Below are positions 8,138 to 16,061 of a stretch of 19,546 nt of DNA, in pieces. The notes under the pieces are model-generated. The model was not told the origin of the DNA. It saw only the letters and a list, made by a program, of their open reading frames with translations, and did no database searches. Source of the stretch: Porphyromonadaceae bacterium UBA4702 (GTDB taxonomy: Bacteria; Bacteroidota; Bacteroidia; Bacteroidales; Muribaculaceae); assembly GCA_002404675.1 (NCBI GenBank), contig DHKE01000025.1, positions 22,914 through 42,459 on the forward strand. The letters run 5' to 3'. The position numbers were made by a program, and so were the translations under genes. How positions within the stretch are numbered: the stretch's first letter is position 1; each line of letters begins with the position of its first letter.

Positions 8138-9058
8138 TCAGAGACGCAGGATGCCGCCTAGCATCATGCGCAGGCTCTCGTAGTAGTCATAGTCGTAATC
8201 GTACGGGTCGTAATATGATGAGTTGCCGTTCACTGTGTCATAAATCAGGACGGACAATGCTGTCAACAGCAGCAGGACGGTGATGATGCTGAGCGCGCCG
8301 AGTATGATAGATATTGTGCTCATTGAGCGGACGGAGCGTGCCATGTTCTCGGCCGCCTCCCTGTTGCCTGCGGCTGCGACCTTGACGGCGTTGCCTGATT
8401 TGGAGATAGCCAGTATTGCCAGTATCAGTGATGGCACAGCGAATATCCAAGCGATGAAGTATGAGAATATGCCGAACACCATTGCCGCCGAGGCTGTCAC
8501 GATTGCTGCCACCGCTACGCCTTTGCCTGATTTGAAGTCAACGGGGGCGGCATATTCGGCAGGGGTGTTGGCGGGGTTGTATCTGTTACTCGCGGGCGGC
8601 GCCGGCGGTGTCTGCGGCATTTGGGGAGTGTATGGCGCAGCCGGGCGTGCGCAGGGCGAGGGTGGCGGCACTGCTCCTGTCGGCGAGCCGGACTCTGGCG
8701 CGGCTGTATAGGGCTGCGGCGCGGGCGTGCCGGCAGTTGGCGGCGGACAGGCTGGCGTCGTCATGCCGGATGTCGCTGGAGGAGGAACGGCGCCGGCAAG
8801 TGGTGCGGGAGGCACTGGTGTGCCGTAGGCCTGCGGTTCTGGTTCTGCCGGCGGCAGTGTCTGGAGCGTTTCGGGTTCTTGGATAGGTTCGGGAGCAGGC
8901 GCAAAGAAGTCGGCGAGCTCGGCGATTTCATTTGCGGGCTTCCATGCGTCGAGGCCTTCGTGCCATACCAGCGTGTCAGGGGCGATGCCGTACGCCGCCA
9001 GCTCTTCCTTCTCGTAAGGGCCTGCCGGCGAACCTGCGTTGTTGTAATAGAATTTCAT
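8138..9058 (-). CDS. GYF_2 (DUF4339) membrane protein with Pro-rich linker and CD225-like helices, long form
   Basis: A 306-residue protein that mirrors the next gene. Residues 1-52 are a GYF_2 domain (GPYEKEELAAYGIAPDTLVW, then GLDAWKPA). Residues 53-170 are a low-complexity linker very rich in Pro, Ala, Thr and Glu. Residues 179-218 are strongly hydrophobic, followed by a polar loop NAVKVAAAGNREAAENMARS and a second membrane stretch (247-273), close to the CD225/dispanin layout though more diverged than in the short form. The C-terminal tail has a Tyr/Asp cluster (about 281-293, YYDPYDYDYDYYE). It starts 42 bp after the nrdJ stop with no clear promoter, so it is probably co-transcribed with nrdJ. 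Function unknown. Confidence 0.75.
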   Translation of the reverse strand: MKFYYNNAGSPAGPYEKEELAAYGIAPDTLVWHEGLDAWKPANEIAELADFFAPAPEPIQEPETLQTLPPAEPEPQAYGTPVPPAPLAGAVPPPATSGMTTPACPPPTAGTPAPQPYTAAPESGSPTGAVPPPSPCARPAAPYTPQMPQTPPAPPASNRYNPANTPAEYAAPVDFKSGKGVAVAAIVTASAAMVFGIFSYFIAWIFAVPSLILAILAISKSGNAVKVAAAGNREAAENMARSVRSMSTISIILGALSIITVLLLLTALSVLIYDTVNGNSSYYDPYDYDYDYYESLRMMLGGILRL

Positions 9059-9100
9059 AATCTGTTTGCATTAAATGTGTCGATAAAAATAGGTGGCACG

Positions 9101-11641
9101 TCAGCCGCACTTGGAGGTGCCGCAAGAGGTGCATATCAGGCAGCCCTCCTGGTAGATGAGTGTTTCGGCGCCGCAGTTGGGGCATTTCTGCCCCTTGGCG
9201 TTTGTGCCGTTGGGGATATACTTCTTCAGTGCGCGTTCCACGCCGTTCTTCCACGTGTTTATGCTGTCGGAGTCCAGCTCGAGGCCGCTTACGAGCTTCA
9301 GCACCTGGTCGATGGGCATGCCGTAGCGCAGCACGCCGGAGATCAGCTTGGCGTAGTTCCAGAACTCTGGGTTGAACTTCTCGCTCAGCCCCTCAATGGT
9401 GGTCTTGTAGCCGCGCTTGTTGATAAACTGGAAGTCGTACCGCTTGCTTCCGTCGGCGGCTTGCGCCTTGATAATCTTGCCGTGCGACACGCTCTTGGGG
9501 CAGAATATGCCGTCCTCGTCGTCGGCGAGGCCTGTGAATATCTCGTAGGGCTTGCCGTCAACGAGGCCGACGAAGGCTATCCACTTCTCCTTGTTGTTCT
9601 GGAAACGCACCACATCGGCTTCGAGTTCGATAGGGCGTTTCACTATGTGCTGCGGCGTATGTATCAGCGCCGGCTTGGCGTCCTTCTTCTTGACGGCTTC
9701 GAGCACATTGTTGCGCGAGCCGTCGCGGTAGACCGTGCAGCCCTTGCAGCCGGCTCGCCAGGCCTCTGTGTACAGCTTGCCGACCATCTCCTCTGTCGTG
9801 TCGGCGGGGAGGTTGATGGTTACGGAGATGCTGTGGTCCACCCATTTCTGGACAGCGCCCTGCATGCGCACTTTCTCCATCCAGTCCACGTCGTTGCTCG
9901 TGGCCTTGTAATACGGCGACTGCGCCACCAGCGCGTCAATCTCTTCAGCGGTCATGTTGCGGCGCGGCTCGATGCCGCGAGTGCGCATCCACTCGACAAA
10001 CTTGTGGTGGTATACTATGTATTCTTCGAAAGCGTCGCCCACTTCGTCCACGAAGTCTATGACCGCGTTCTCGTCGCTGGGGTTGACCTTGCGGCGGCGT
10101 TTGTAGATGGGGAGGAAAACCGGCTCGATGCCGGAGGTGGTCTGGGTCATGAGCGAGGTCGTTCCGGTCGGGGCTATGGTGAGACAGGCAATGTTGCGCC
10201 GTCCCTGGCGTGCCATCTTCTCGTAGAGGGCTGGGTCAGCCTCGCGCAGCCGCTGTATGAACGGGTTGTCTTTCTCGCGCTCTGCGTCATAGACTTCAAA
10301 CGCTCCGCGCTCCGCAGCCATGTCAACCGATGCGCCGTAGTATGCCAGAGCCAGCTGCTTGTGCACCTCGACGGAGAAAGCCGTTGCCTCGGGCGTGCCG
10401 TAGCGGTAGCCGAGAGCCGCGAGCATGTCCCCCTCGCCGGTGGTGCCGCAGCCCGTGCGCCGGCCTTTCAGGGTCATGGTGCGTATCTTGTGCCACAGGT
10501 TCAGTTCCGTCTGCTTCACCTCGTCGGTTTCAGGGTCGTGTGCTATCTTGTCGATGATCTTGTCGATTTTTTCCATCTCGAGGTCGATGATGTCGTCCAT
10601 GATGCGCTGCGCCTTGCGGACGTGGGTGCGGAACAGGTCGAAGTCAAACGACGCATGGTCGGTGAACGGGTCGCGGACATAGCTGTACAGGTTGATCGCC
10701 ACGAGGCGGCAGCTGTCGTAGGGGCAGAGGGGTATCTCTCCGCAGGGGTTGGTCGAGACGGTGGTGAAGCCTTCGTCTGCATAGCAGTCGGGGACGGATT
10801 CTCGCAAGATTGTGTCCCAGAACAGCACGCCGGGTTCTGCGCTCTTCCATGCGTTGTGGACTATCTTGCCCCACAACGCCTTGGCGTTGATGTCCTTGCT
10901 GTACAGCGGATTTTCGCCGCTTATAGGGTATGTCTGCGTGTACTTGCCGTCAGACAGGGCGGCACGCATGAATTCATCGTCAATCTTGACTGACACATTC
11001 GCGCCAGTCACCTTGCCCTCGGTCATCTTCGCGTCGATAAACGCTTCGGAGTCCGGGTGCTTGATGCTCACGGTGAGCATCAGCGCGCCGCGCCGTCCGT
11101 CCTGCGCCACCTCGCGTGTGGAGTTGGAATACCGCTCCATGAACGGCACGAGTCCTGTCGAGGTGAGAGCCGAGTTTTTCACAGGGCTGCCCTTCGGGCG
11201 GATGTGCGAGAGGTCGTGCCCCACGCCGCCGCGCCGCTTCATCAGCTGCACCTGCTCCTCGTCTATCTTGATGATGCCGCCGTAAGAGTCGGGCCTGCCG
11301 GTAAGGCCGATGACAAAGCAGTTGGAGAGCGAGCCTATCTGGTAGTCGTTGCCGATGCCCGCCATCGGGCTGCCTTGCGGCACGATGTATCGGAAGCAGC
11401 GCAGCAGCGAGAACACCTCGTCCGCGCTCATCGGGTTGGGGTATTTCGCCTCGATGCGGGCTATCTCGCCGGCGATGCGGCGGTGCATGTCGTCTGGTGT
11501 CAGCTCGTAGATGTTGCCAAACGAGTCTTTCAGGGCATATTTGCTCGACCAGACGCGGGCTGCGAGCTCGTCGCCCTTGAAATATTCGAGCGAGGCATTG
11601 TAGACCTCATCGTAAGTGTATGTTTTCCTGTCGGTTCCCAT
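9101..11641 (-). CDS. nrdJ: Adenosylcobalamin-dependent (class II) ribonucleoside-diphosphate reductase
   Basis: This enzyme reduces ribonucleotides to deoxyribonucleotides with a B12-generated radical, so it works with or without oxygen. With the ATG at 11641 it has 846 residues. The active-site set is visible: Cys108 in SNCFVIGL, the NPCGE motif (298-302, thiyl Cys300) and Cys311 in CRLVAIN. The 11-residue spacing between the last two equals that of known class II enzymes. A PTGTTS loop and GRRGALMLTVSIKHPD are also typical. The C-terminus has a zinc-ribbon-like CPNCG...CLICTSCGTSKCG ending, presumably including the redox pair that recharges the active site. No N-terminal ATP-cone is evident. 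An upstream extension to 11725 would cross the likely promoter and is rejected. Confidence 0.95.
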   Translation of the reverse strand: MGTDRKTYTYDEVYNASLEYFKGDELAARVWSSKYALKDSFGNIYELTPDDMHRRIAGEIARIEAKYPNPMSADEVFSLLRCFRYIVPQGSPMAGIGNDYQIGSLSNCFVIGLTGRPDSYGGIIKIDEEQVQLMKRRGGVGHDLSHIRPKGSPVKNSALTSTGLVPFMERYSNSTREVAQDGRRGALMLTVSIKHPDSEAFIDAKMTEGKVTGANVSVKIDDEFMRAALSDGKYTQTYPISGENPLYSKDINAKALWGKIVHNAWKSAEPGVLFWDTILRESVPDCYADEGFTTVSTNPCGEIPLCPYDSCRLVAINLYSYVRDPFTDHASFDFDLFRTHVRKAQRIMDDIIDLEMEKIDKIIDKIAHDPETDEVKQTELNLWHKIRTMTLKGRRTGCGTTGEGDMLAALGYRYGTPEATAFSVEVHKQLALAYYGASVDMAAERGAFEVYDAEREKDNPFIQRLREADPALYEKMARQGRRNIACLTIAPTGTTSLMTQTTSGIEPVFLPIYKRRRKVNPSDENAVIDFVDEVGDAFEEYIVYHHKFVEWMRTRGIEPRRNMTAEEIDALVAQSPYYKATSNDVDWMEKVRMQGAVQKWVDHSISVTINLPADTTEEMVGKLYTEAWRAGCKGCTVYRDGSRNNVLEAVKKKDAKPALIHTPQHIVKRPIELEADVVRFQNNKEKWIAFVGLVDGKPYEIFTGLADDEDGIFCPKSVSHGKIIKAQAADGSKRYDFQFINKRGYKTTIEGLSEKFNPEFWNYAKLISGVLRYGMPIDQVLKLVSGLELDSDSINTWKNGVERALKKYIPNGTNAKGQKCPNCGAETLIYQEGCLICTSCGTSKCG

Positions 11642-11681
11642 CGTACAGTATGAGTCTTGTTGGTTAGAAGTATTGCGAGTG

Positions 11682-11712
11682 CAAATATCGCAAAAAAAAT
11701 CCGATTGTCCAA
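11682..11712 (-). promoter_or_regulatory. Probable promoter of nrdJ
   Basis: On the minus strand TTG (11712-11710) is followed after 20 bp by GATATTTG (11689-11682), which fits TAnnTTTG except at its first base. Spacing agrees with the Bacteroidetes consensus, and the element lies 40 bases upstream of the nrdJ ATG. One mismatch and a short -33 element keep confidence moderate. No cobalamin riboswitch-like fold was recognised in the 249 bases between nrdJ and the licD-family gene. Confidence 0.45.
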
Positions 11713-11890
11713 CTCCTCCCCGCACTTTCCTCCTCTGTTTTGTCCTGAAAAGGTTGGCTTACAAATGAGAGAAAATGAGCACGATGCCAAGGGGAACACG
11801 TGCAACAGACGCAACAACAGGAAACAAAGAAATCATCATCAATAACCCATGAAACTAATATCACTATGAACGATTGCAAGAAACTCACCG

Positions 11891-12805
11891 TTACTCACTC
11901 GACCGCCTCGCTGTCGAGGCGGCGGGGTGCGACTGCACCTCCTTCCGGCAGCGGTCCTCCCCCGGCTTTGCCCCGGCGTACTGGCGGTAGGGGCGGTGCA
12001 GGTCGAGGCAGTGGAAGCGGTGTATGTGACGCGCCCCCTCTGGCGGCGGCGTCATGTAGTCGCCGAATACTTGCCGCAGGTACGTGCCGTTGTCGCGCAT
12101 GCCTGCGGCCTGCATGTCCTCGAAGCCTGTCGGTGTCGGCTCTCCGAGCACCAGCTCGCGGTCTACTATCGAGGGGATGCCGTCGTTGAGGTTGACGGCC
12201 ACGAGGCGTGAGGTTTCAAAGGGGCAGCGTGTCATCTCGCGGCGTATCGCCGCTTGGAGCTTATCCACGGTATAGAGGCGGCGCAGCAGGCGCGGCACCC
12301 ATGAGGAAGGTCCGCGTCCGTGGCGGAAGGGGTCGCGGCAGCGCAGGTATAGCATCTTGCGCAGGGTCTGGTAGCGCAGGTTGTGCAGCCGTCGGGCCAG
12401 GGGGCTGTCGGGGACGCCGTCTATGGGGAATATGTCGAGGTACACGCCGCCGAGGTAGTATAGGTGGGGACGCTCGATGAGGGTGGTTGACGCATCCTGC
12501 ACCTTGCCGAAATGGAGCGGGTACTTCTTGTCGTTCTCATAGCAGACGAACTCGTATGGCTCGGGGAGAATCTCGCGGCTGTGTGCAATGAGCCTGTCGT
12601 AGTCGGGGCGGGGCATGGCCAGGTCCACGTCGTCGTCCCAGGGTATGAAGCCCTTCTCGCGCACCGCGCCGAGCAGCGTGCCGTCGGCCATGTACCAGCG
12701 CAGGGAGTGCCGCTCGAAGGCGGCGGCGACATCCTTTAGCATCGCGAGCAGGTGGAGCTGGAGGGTGCGAATGTCATAGTTCGTTCCGGGGTTGTTGTCT
12801 GCCAT
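11891..12805 (-). CDS. LicD-family phosphotransferase (phosphorylcholine/nucleotidyltransferase-like)
   Basis: A 304-residue protein with the LicD core near its N-terminus: RWYMADGTLLGAVREKG (about 36-52) and IPWDDDVDLAMPRPDYDRL (54-72). The DDDVD acidic cluster should bind the metal for a nucleotidyltransferase-like reaction. Further support is HFGKVQDASTTLIERP and GGVYLDIFPIDG. LicD proteins attach phosphorylcholine or similar phospho-groups to surface sugars; the actual donor here is unknown. I choose ATG 12805 because the core follows soon after; a GTG at 12868 would add 21 unconvincing residues. The C-terminal 40 residues are Arg/Ser-rich and not obviously part of the fold. No licC or choline uptake gene is nearby. 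Confidence 0.82.
   Translation of the reverse strand: MADNNPGTNYDIRTLQLHLLAMLKDVAAAFERHSLRWYMADGTLLGAVREKGFIPWDDDVDLAMPRPDYDRLIAHSREILPEPYEFVCYENDKKYPLHFGKVQDASTTLIERPHLYYLGGVYLDIFPIDGVPDSPLARRLHNLRYQTLRKMLYLRCRDPFRHGRGPSSWVPRLLRRLYTVDKLQAAIRREMTRCPFETSRLVAVNLNDGIPSIVDRELVLGEPTPTGFEDMQAAGMRDNGTYLRQVFGDYMTPPPEGARHIHRFHCLDLHRPYRQYAGAKPGEDRCRKEVQSHPAASTARRSSE
11903..11922. other. Perfect 8-bp GC-rich hairpin inside the 3' end of the LicD-family gene
   Basis: CCGCCTCG (11903-11910), loop CTGT, CGAGGCGG (11915-11922). It lies in the last dozen codons of the LicD-family gene. It has no T-run behind it on the minus strand, so it is not a standard terminator, but it may protect the mRNA 3' end or slow polymerase. 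Confidence 0.4.
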
Positions 12806-12890
12806 TTCAGTTGTTGTTTGTGATGAATGCGTGGAGTGGAGGTTCGGAGGCACGCCGTGTCCCTGCACTGCCGCTCAATAAACGGGTGCG

Positions 12891-12926
12891 GGGCGGTGCG
12901 AGAGCCGTATGCCGGCCGCACCGTCC
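12891..12926 (-). terminator. Hairpin after the threonine dehydrogenase gene, possible terminator
   Basis: The arms 12891-12900 (GGGCGGTGCG) and 12917-12926 (CGCACCGTCC) pair over 10 bp with one G-U. A small inner GCC/GGC pair can form in the loop. It lies 34-69 bases downstream of the tdh stop on the minus strand and precedes the licD-family gene. The following sequence has only a short TTTATTG, so this may be a weak or Rho-assisted end, or merely a structured spacer. Confidence 0.35.
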
Positions 12927-12959
12927 CGCTGTGCGATATTGTCAGGTATGACGTATTTG

Positions 12960-13916
12960 TCAGAGGCCGAATTTCTTGCGGAGGTTCTCGAGCATGTCAA
13001 CGGTCATGCGCTCGAGGTCGTACTCGGGCTTCCAGTCCCACTCCTGGCGGGCGCAGGTGTCGTCGAGGCTGTCTGGCCAAGAGTCGGCTATGGCCTGGCG
13101 CAGTGGGTCGAGCTCGTATTCCATCTCAAAGCCGGGGACATGCTCCTTGATTTTGGCGGAGATGATTTCGGGGTCGAAGCTCATGGAGGCGATGTTGAAC
13201 GAGTTGCGGTGAACGAGGCGCGTCGGGTCAGCCTCCATTATTTCCACGGCAGCGCGGAGCGCGTCGGGCATGTACATCATGTCCATGAACGTGCCGGGCT
13301 TGAGGGGGCATTTGAATTTCTCCCCCTTGACGGCGCTGTAGTAGATGTCAACGGCGTAGTCAGTCGTGCCGCCGCCCGGAGGCGCTACGTATGAGATGAG
13401 GCCGGGGAAGCGCACCGAGCGTGTGTCCACGCCGAAGCGGCGAGCGTAGTAGTCGGAGAGCATCTCGCCTGTCACCTTGGTCACGCCGTAGATTGTGTCG
13501 GGACGCTGTATGGTGTCCTGCGGGGTCTTGACGTGGGGGGTGTTCTTTCCGAAAGAGCCTATTGAGCTGGGGGTGAAGACGGCGCATTTCTTCTCGCGTG
13601 CGACCTCGAGGGTGTTGTACAGGCCGCCTACGCCGATTTTCCAGGCGAGCTGGGGGCGTGCCTCTGCCACTGCGGAGAGGAGGGCGGCGAGGTTGTAGAT
13701 GGTGTCGACGTTGTACTTCTCGACAGCGTCGGCTATCATCTGCGCGTTGGTGATGTCAACCTCCTCTGCCGGGCCGGACTCGAGGAGCACGCCTTTGGGC
13801 TCTGCCCCTTTGATAAAGCCGGCGACTATCTGCCCTTCGGGGTATTCGCGGCGGAGTTTCATGGTGAGCTCAGAGCCTATCTGGCCTGTCGCTCCGATTA
13901 TAAGAACATTTTTCAT
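12960..13916 (-). CDS. tdh: L-threonine 3-dehydrogenase, short-chain (SDR/epimerase-like) type
   Basis: A 318-residue extended SDR protein. The NAD-binding loop GATGQIG sits at 8-14, with YNLAALLS after strand 4. The catalytic set is TPSSIGSFG (115-123) and Tyr143-x3-Lys147 (YGVTK). The segments RFPGLISYVAPPGGGTTDYA and FNIASMSFDPE are typical of the SDR-type threonine dehydrogenase found in Bacteroidetes and some Proteobacteria, as opposed to the zinc-dependent type. It oxidises threonine to 2-amino-3-ketobutyrate. The usual partner, 2-amino-3-ketobutyrate CoA ligase (kbl), is not in this window. A strong promoter at 13961-13992 suggests the gene is transcribed on its own, possibly reading into the LicD-family gene. 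A sugar epimerase is the alternative but fits less well. Confidence 0.88.
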   Translation of the reverse strand: MKNVLIIGATGQIGSELTMKLRREYPEGQIVAGFIKGAEPKGVLLESGPAEEVDITNAQMIADAVEKYNVDTIYNLAALLSAVAEARPQLAWKIGVGGLYNTLEVAREKKCAVFTPSSIGSFGKNTPHVKTPQDTIQRPDTIYGVTKVTGEMLSDYYARRFGVDTRSVRFPGLISYVAPPGGGTTDYAVDIYYSAVKGEKFKCPLKPGTFMDMMYMPDALRAAVEIMEADPTRLVHRNSFNIASMSFDPEIISAKIKEHVPGFEMEYELDPLRQAIADSWPDSLDDTCARQEWDWKPEYDLERMTVDMLENLRKKFGL

Positions 13917-13960
13917 CCTTGATTACAATCGATTAGATGGTTATTGCACTTTTCAGTACG

Positions 13961-13992
13961 CAAAATTACCCATAATATGTATGGTACACAAA
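13961..13992 (-). promoter_or_regulatory. Strong Bacteroidetes-type promoter of tdh
   Basis: On the minus strand TTTG (13992-13989) is followed after exactly 20 bp by TAATTTTG (13968-13961), a full match to TTTG-N20-TAnnTTTG. It lies 45 bases upstream of the tdh ATG, in an AT-rich patch that contrasts with the GC-rich surroundings. It is the best promoter in the window. Confidence 0.75.
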
Positions 13993-14024
13993 ATATTGCG
14001 TGCAAAAAATTTGAACGCCCCGTG

Positions 14025-16052
14025 TCAGGTGCGCATGATGCAGACGAGGATGCGCTCGGTCATCTGGCCGCGCAGCAGTCGGCGCAGCTCGCGGCGGCGC
14101 ATCTTGCCGCACGGCACTACGGCTATGAGTTGTGCTTCGGGGCGGTCTATGAGGTGGGCTATCTCTGATACCAGCTCGGGCTCCGGCACTTCGACGGCGA
14201 CACAGCGGCAGCCCTGCTGCATCAGCTGCTCGGCCTGCTCGCGGAAGGCGCGTGTCTCTATGGCATCGTTGCCGGCTGCATCGGTGTCGGGGTATGCCAT
14301 TGCGATGCCCATGTCCACGTCATTGAAGGTGGCTACGATGCCTTGCGCCGCGCTGGTGTGCGTGAAGTCGGCGATGTAGAGCATCGTCTTGCCCTCCATG
14401 GCGGCGAGGCGTGAGCGCATCACGCGGATGTCCTCATCACGGAACGAGGCCTCCTCCAGGCCTATGAATTTCAGGTCAACGGGCTCACGCACGACGTCGC
14501 GGCGGCGCATGAGCCACCACAGCAGGAGCGTGGGGAGAGCGAGCGAGAGCAGGAAGGCTGCCACGAGGGCTATCATCCCCTTGGTCTTGGAGGGCTTGAT
14601 GTCGCTGTATGCGGCATCGACCACAAACCCTGTCGTGTCAGTGGAGTATAGGCGCAGCTCGGCGGCCTCGCGGCGCTGGAGCAGGTAGAGGTACATCTCG
14701 TTTTTGATGGCCTTGTCGCGCATCAGGTCAAACAGCTCTCGCTCCAGTCCTGGGAGTGTGCTTACTTTCGCCTTTGCCTCGTCGGAGAGGGAGTGCATCG
14801 TGCCCAGGTCGCGGCGGCTGCGCTCCACGCCCTGCGAGAAGTCGGTGATGATAGTGCTGCGCATCTTGGCTATCCGCTCGTTGATGCTCTGCATCGAGGG
14901 GTGCTCCGGGGTGGCTGAACGCTCCAGCTCGCGCTTCTCGCTGACGAGGCGGTTGTACTCCTCGGCAAGTGGGTTGGGGGTTTCGCCGGCGAGCGACACG
15001 GGTATGAAGCTGTTGCCGCTGTTGTCCTTGTTGAGTGTGTACAGCACCTGGTCGTAGTATGTCAGGGCGTTTTGGGAGCGTGCCATGCTTGCCCGCGAGC
15101 CTATGGCCTGTGCCATCCAGCCTGCGGAGTCGAGTGCCATTGCCGTCAGGTTGTTGTCGCGCTTGAACCGTTCCACCTTTGCCTCCGATTCGTTGAGCTG
15201 CTGTATGAGCTTCTGCAGGCGGTCGTTGCAGTATTCCAGCTCGGTGGCTGCGGTCTCGCGCTTGCGGTTGAGGCGCTTGGCGTTGTACTGCTCCATGATG
15301 CAGTTCAGTATGGTCTCGCCTCGCAGGGGGAGAGGGTCGGTGATTTCAAGGTCTACAGCGTCCGAGGTCTTGTCGTTGACCTCAATGGTCAGGTCTTTGC
15401 GCATATTTTCAACCACAGCCTGTGTGCCGCTGATGATGATGTCGATGTTCTCGTCGGCGGCAGGGTTGTAGCCCTCTGCCGGCTCTATGCGCACGGCGAG
15501 CGTCGGGGTCTTGAAGGTGTATGGCAGCTTGACCCCCTCGGCTTCGGCGGCTGTGAATATCCCCTTGGGACCTTTCACCGCTCGCAGGTCTGCCACGCCG
15601 TCGTGCATGTGCACTTTGATGTTGACGCCCCGATGCAGCGTGTCGAGAACCTGCTGCGGCACGGCGGCTCGTACCGGGGCTGCGGGGTAGAGCAGCTGCT
15701 TGCCCAGGCCGTCGCGGCGGACATATGTGACGTTGAGGCCTGCCTGGCGCACCACGCGGGACAGCACGTCGTTGGAGTTGATCAGGTTCATCTCGTTGGC
15801 CACCGCCGCAGACGACATCGACAGCATGCGCAGCGCGGCAGAGTTGGAGGCTGCCGCCGCGAGAGCCGCCCCCTCGGGCGAGGAATCCTCGATGAGGAGC
15901 GTGGCGCGGGAGTTGTATGTCGGCATGCGGAATGTGCAGTATGTCGCCGCAAGGGTCATGAACACGATGAAGCAAGCGGCATATAGCCACCATCGCCTCT
16001 TCATCTCTCGCCATATACGGCGCAGGTCAATGTCATTGCTTTCTCTTTTCAT
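14025..16052 (-). CDS. Wzz/GumC-type polysaccharide co-polymerase with degenerate kinase-like C-terminus
   Basis: A 675-residue inner-membrane protein that should set polysaccharide chain length and bridge to the Wza exporter. TM1 lies at about 20-41. A periplasmic Wzz domain follows, then a long coiled-coil-rich region (about 260-470) containing ELEYCNDRLQKLIQQLNESE and EKRELERSATPEHPSMQSIN. TM2 lies at about 493-514. The cytoplasmic tail (about 529-675) has the outline of a BY-kinase: IRVMRSRLAAMEGKTMLYIADF aligns with the start of that domain, and VAVEVPEPELVSEIAHLI with its Walker A' region. However, the P-loop and the Asp-Thr-Pro-Pro motif are missing, and there is no Tyr-rich tail. It starts 9 bp after the wzy stop and is co-transcribed. 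Confidence 0.85.
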   Translation of the reverse strand: MKRESNDIDLRRIWREMKRRWWLYAACFIVFMTLAATYCTFRMPTYNSRATLLIEDSSPEGAALAAAASNSAALRMLSMSSAAVANEMNLINSNDVLSRVVRQAGLNVTYVRRDGLGKQLLYPAAPVRAAVPQQVLDTLHRGVNIKVHMHDGVADLRAVKGPKGIFTAAEAEGVKLPYTFKTPTLAVRIEPAEGYNPAADENIDIIISGTQAVVENMRKDLTIEVNDKTSDAVDLEITDPLPLRGETILNCIMEQYNAKRLNRKRETAATELEYCNDRLQKLIQQLNESEAKVERFKRDNNLTAMALDSAGWMAQAIGSRASMARSQNALTYYDQVLYTLNKDNSGNSFIPVSLAGETPNPLAEEYNRLVSEKRELERSATPEHPSMQSINERIAKMRSTIITDFSQGVERSRRDLGTMHSLSDEAKAKVSTLPGLERELFDLMRDKAIKNEMYLYLLQRREAAELRLYSTDTTGFVVDAAYSDIKPSKTKGMIALVAAFLLSLALPTLLLWWLMRRRDVVREPVDLKFIGLEEASFRDEDIRVMRSRLAAMEGKTMLYIADFTHTSAAQGIVATFNDVDMGIAMAYPDTDAAGNDAIETRAFREQAEQLMQQGCRCVAVEVPEPELVSEIAHLIDRPEAQLIAVVPCGKMRRRELRRLLRGQMTERILVCIMRT

Positions 16053-16061
16053 ATATCGTTG

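Noticed and set aside
8160..8225. Repetitive GTA/GTC codons that look like a short tandem repeat
   Set aside because: They are explained by the Tyr/Asp cluster at the C-terminus of the long GYF_2 protein; no exact DNA repeat unit persists beyond a few copies.
8621..10993. A 790-codon open frame on the plus strand, antisense to nrdJ and the long GYF_2 gene
   Set aside because: The translation has no recognisable domain and is rich in Val, Ala, Arg and Leu in the way an antisense frame of GC-rich genes is. The minus strand here encodes a certain NrdJ with full active-site motifs.
11642..11725. N-terminal extension of nrdJ to an upstream start
   Set aside because: The extra 28 residues are Cys/Asn/Gln-rich, unlike class II reductase N-termini, and would be translated from DNA overlapping the likely promoter.
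11664..11888. A 74-codon minus-strand frame in the nrdJ-licD spacer
   Set aside because: It overlaps the nrdJ promoter and start region, and its Cys/Phe-rich translation matches nothing I recognise; probably chance.
11800..12189. A plus-strand frame starting MQQTQQQETKK in the spacer and running into the LicD-family gene
   Set aside because: After the spacer it becomes Arg/Pro/Gly-rich, as an antisense shadow of the LicD-family gene would.
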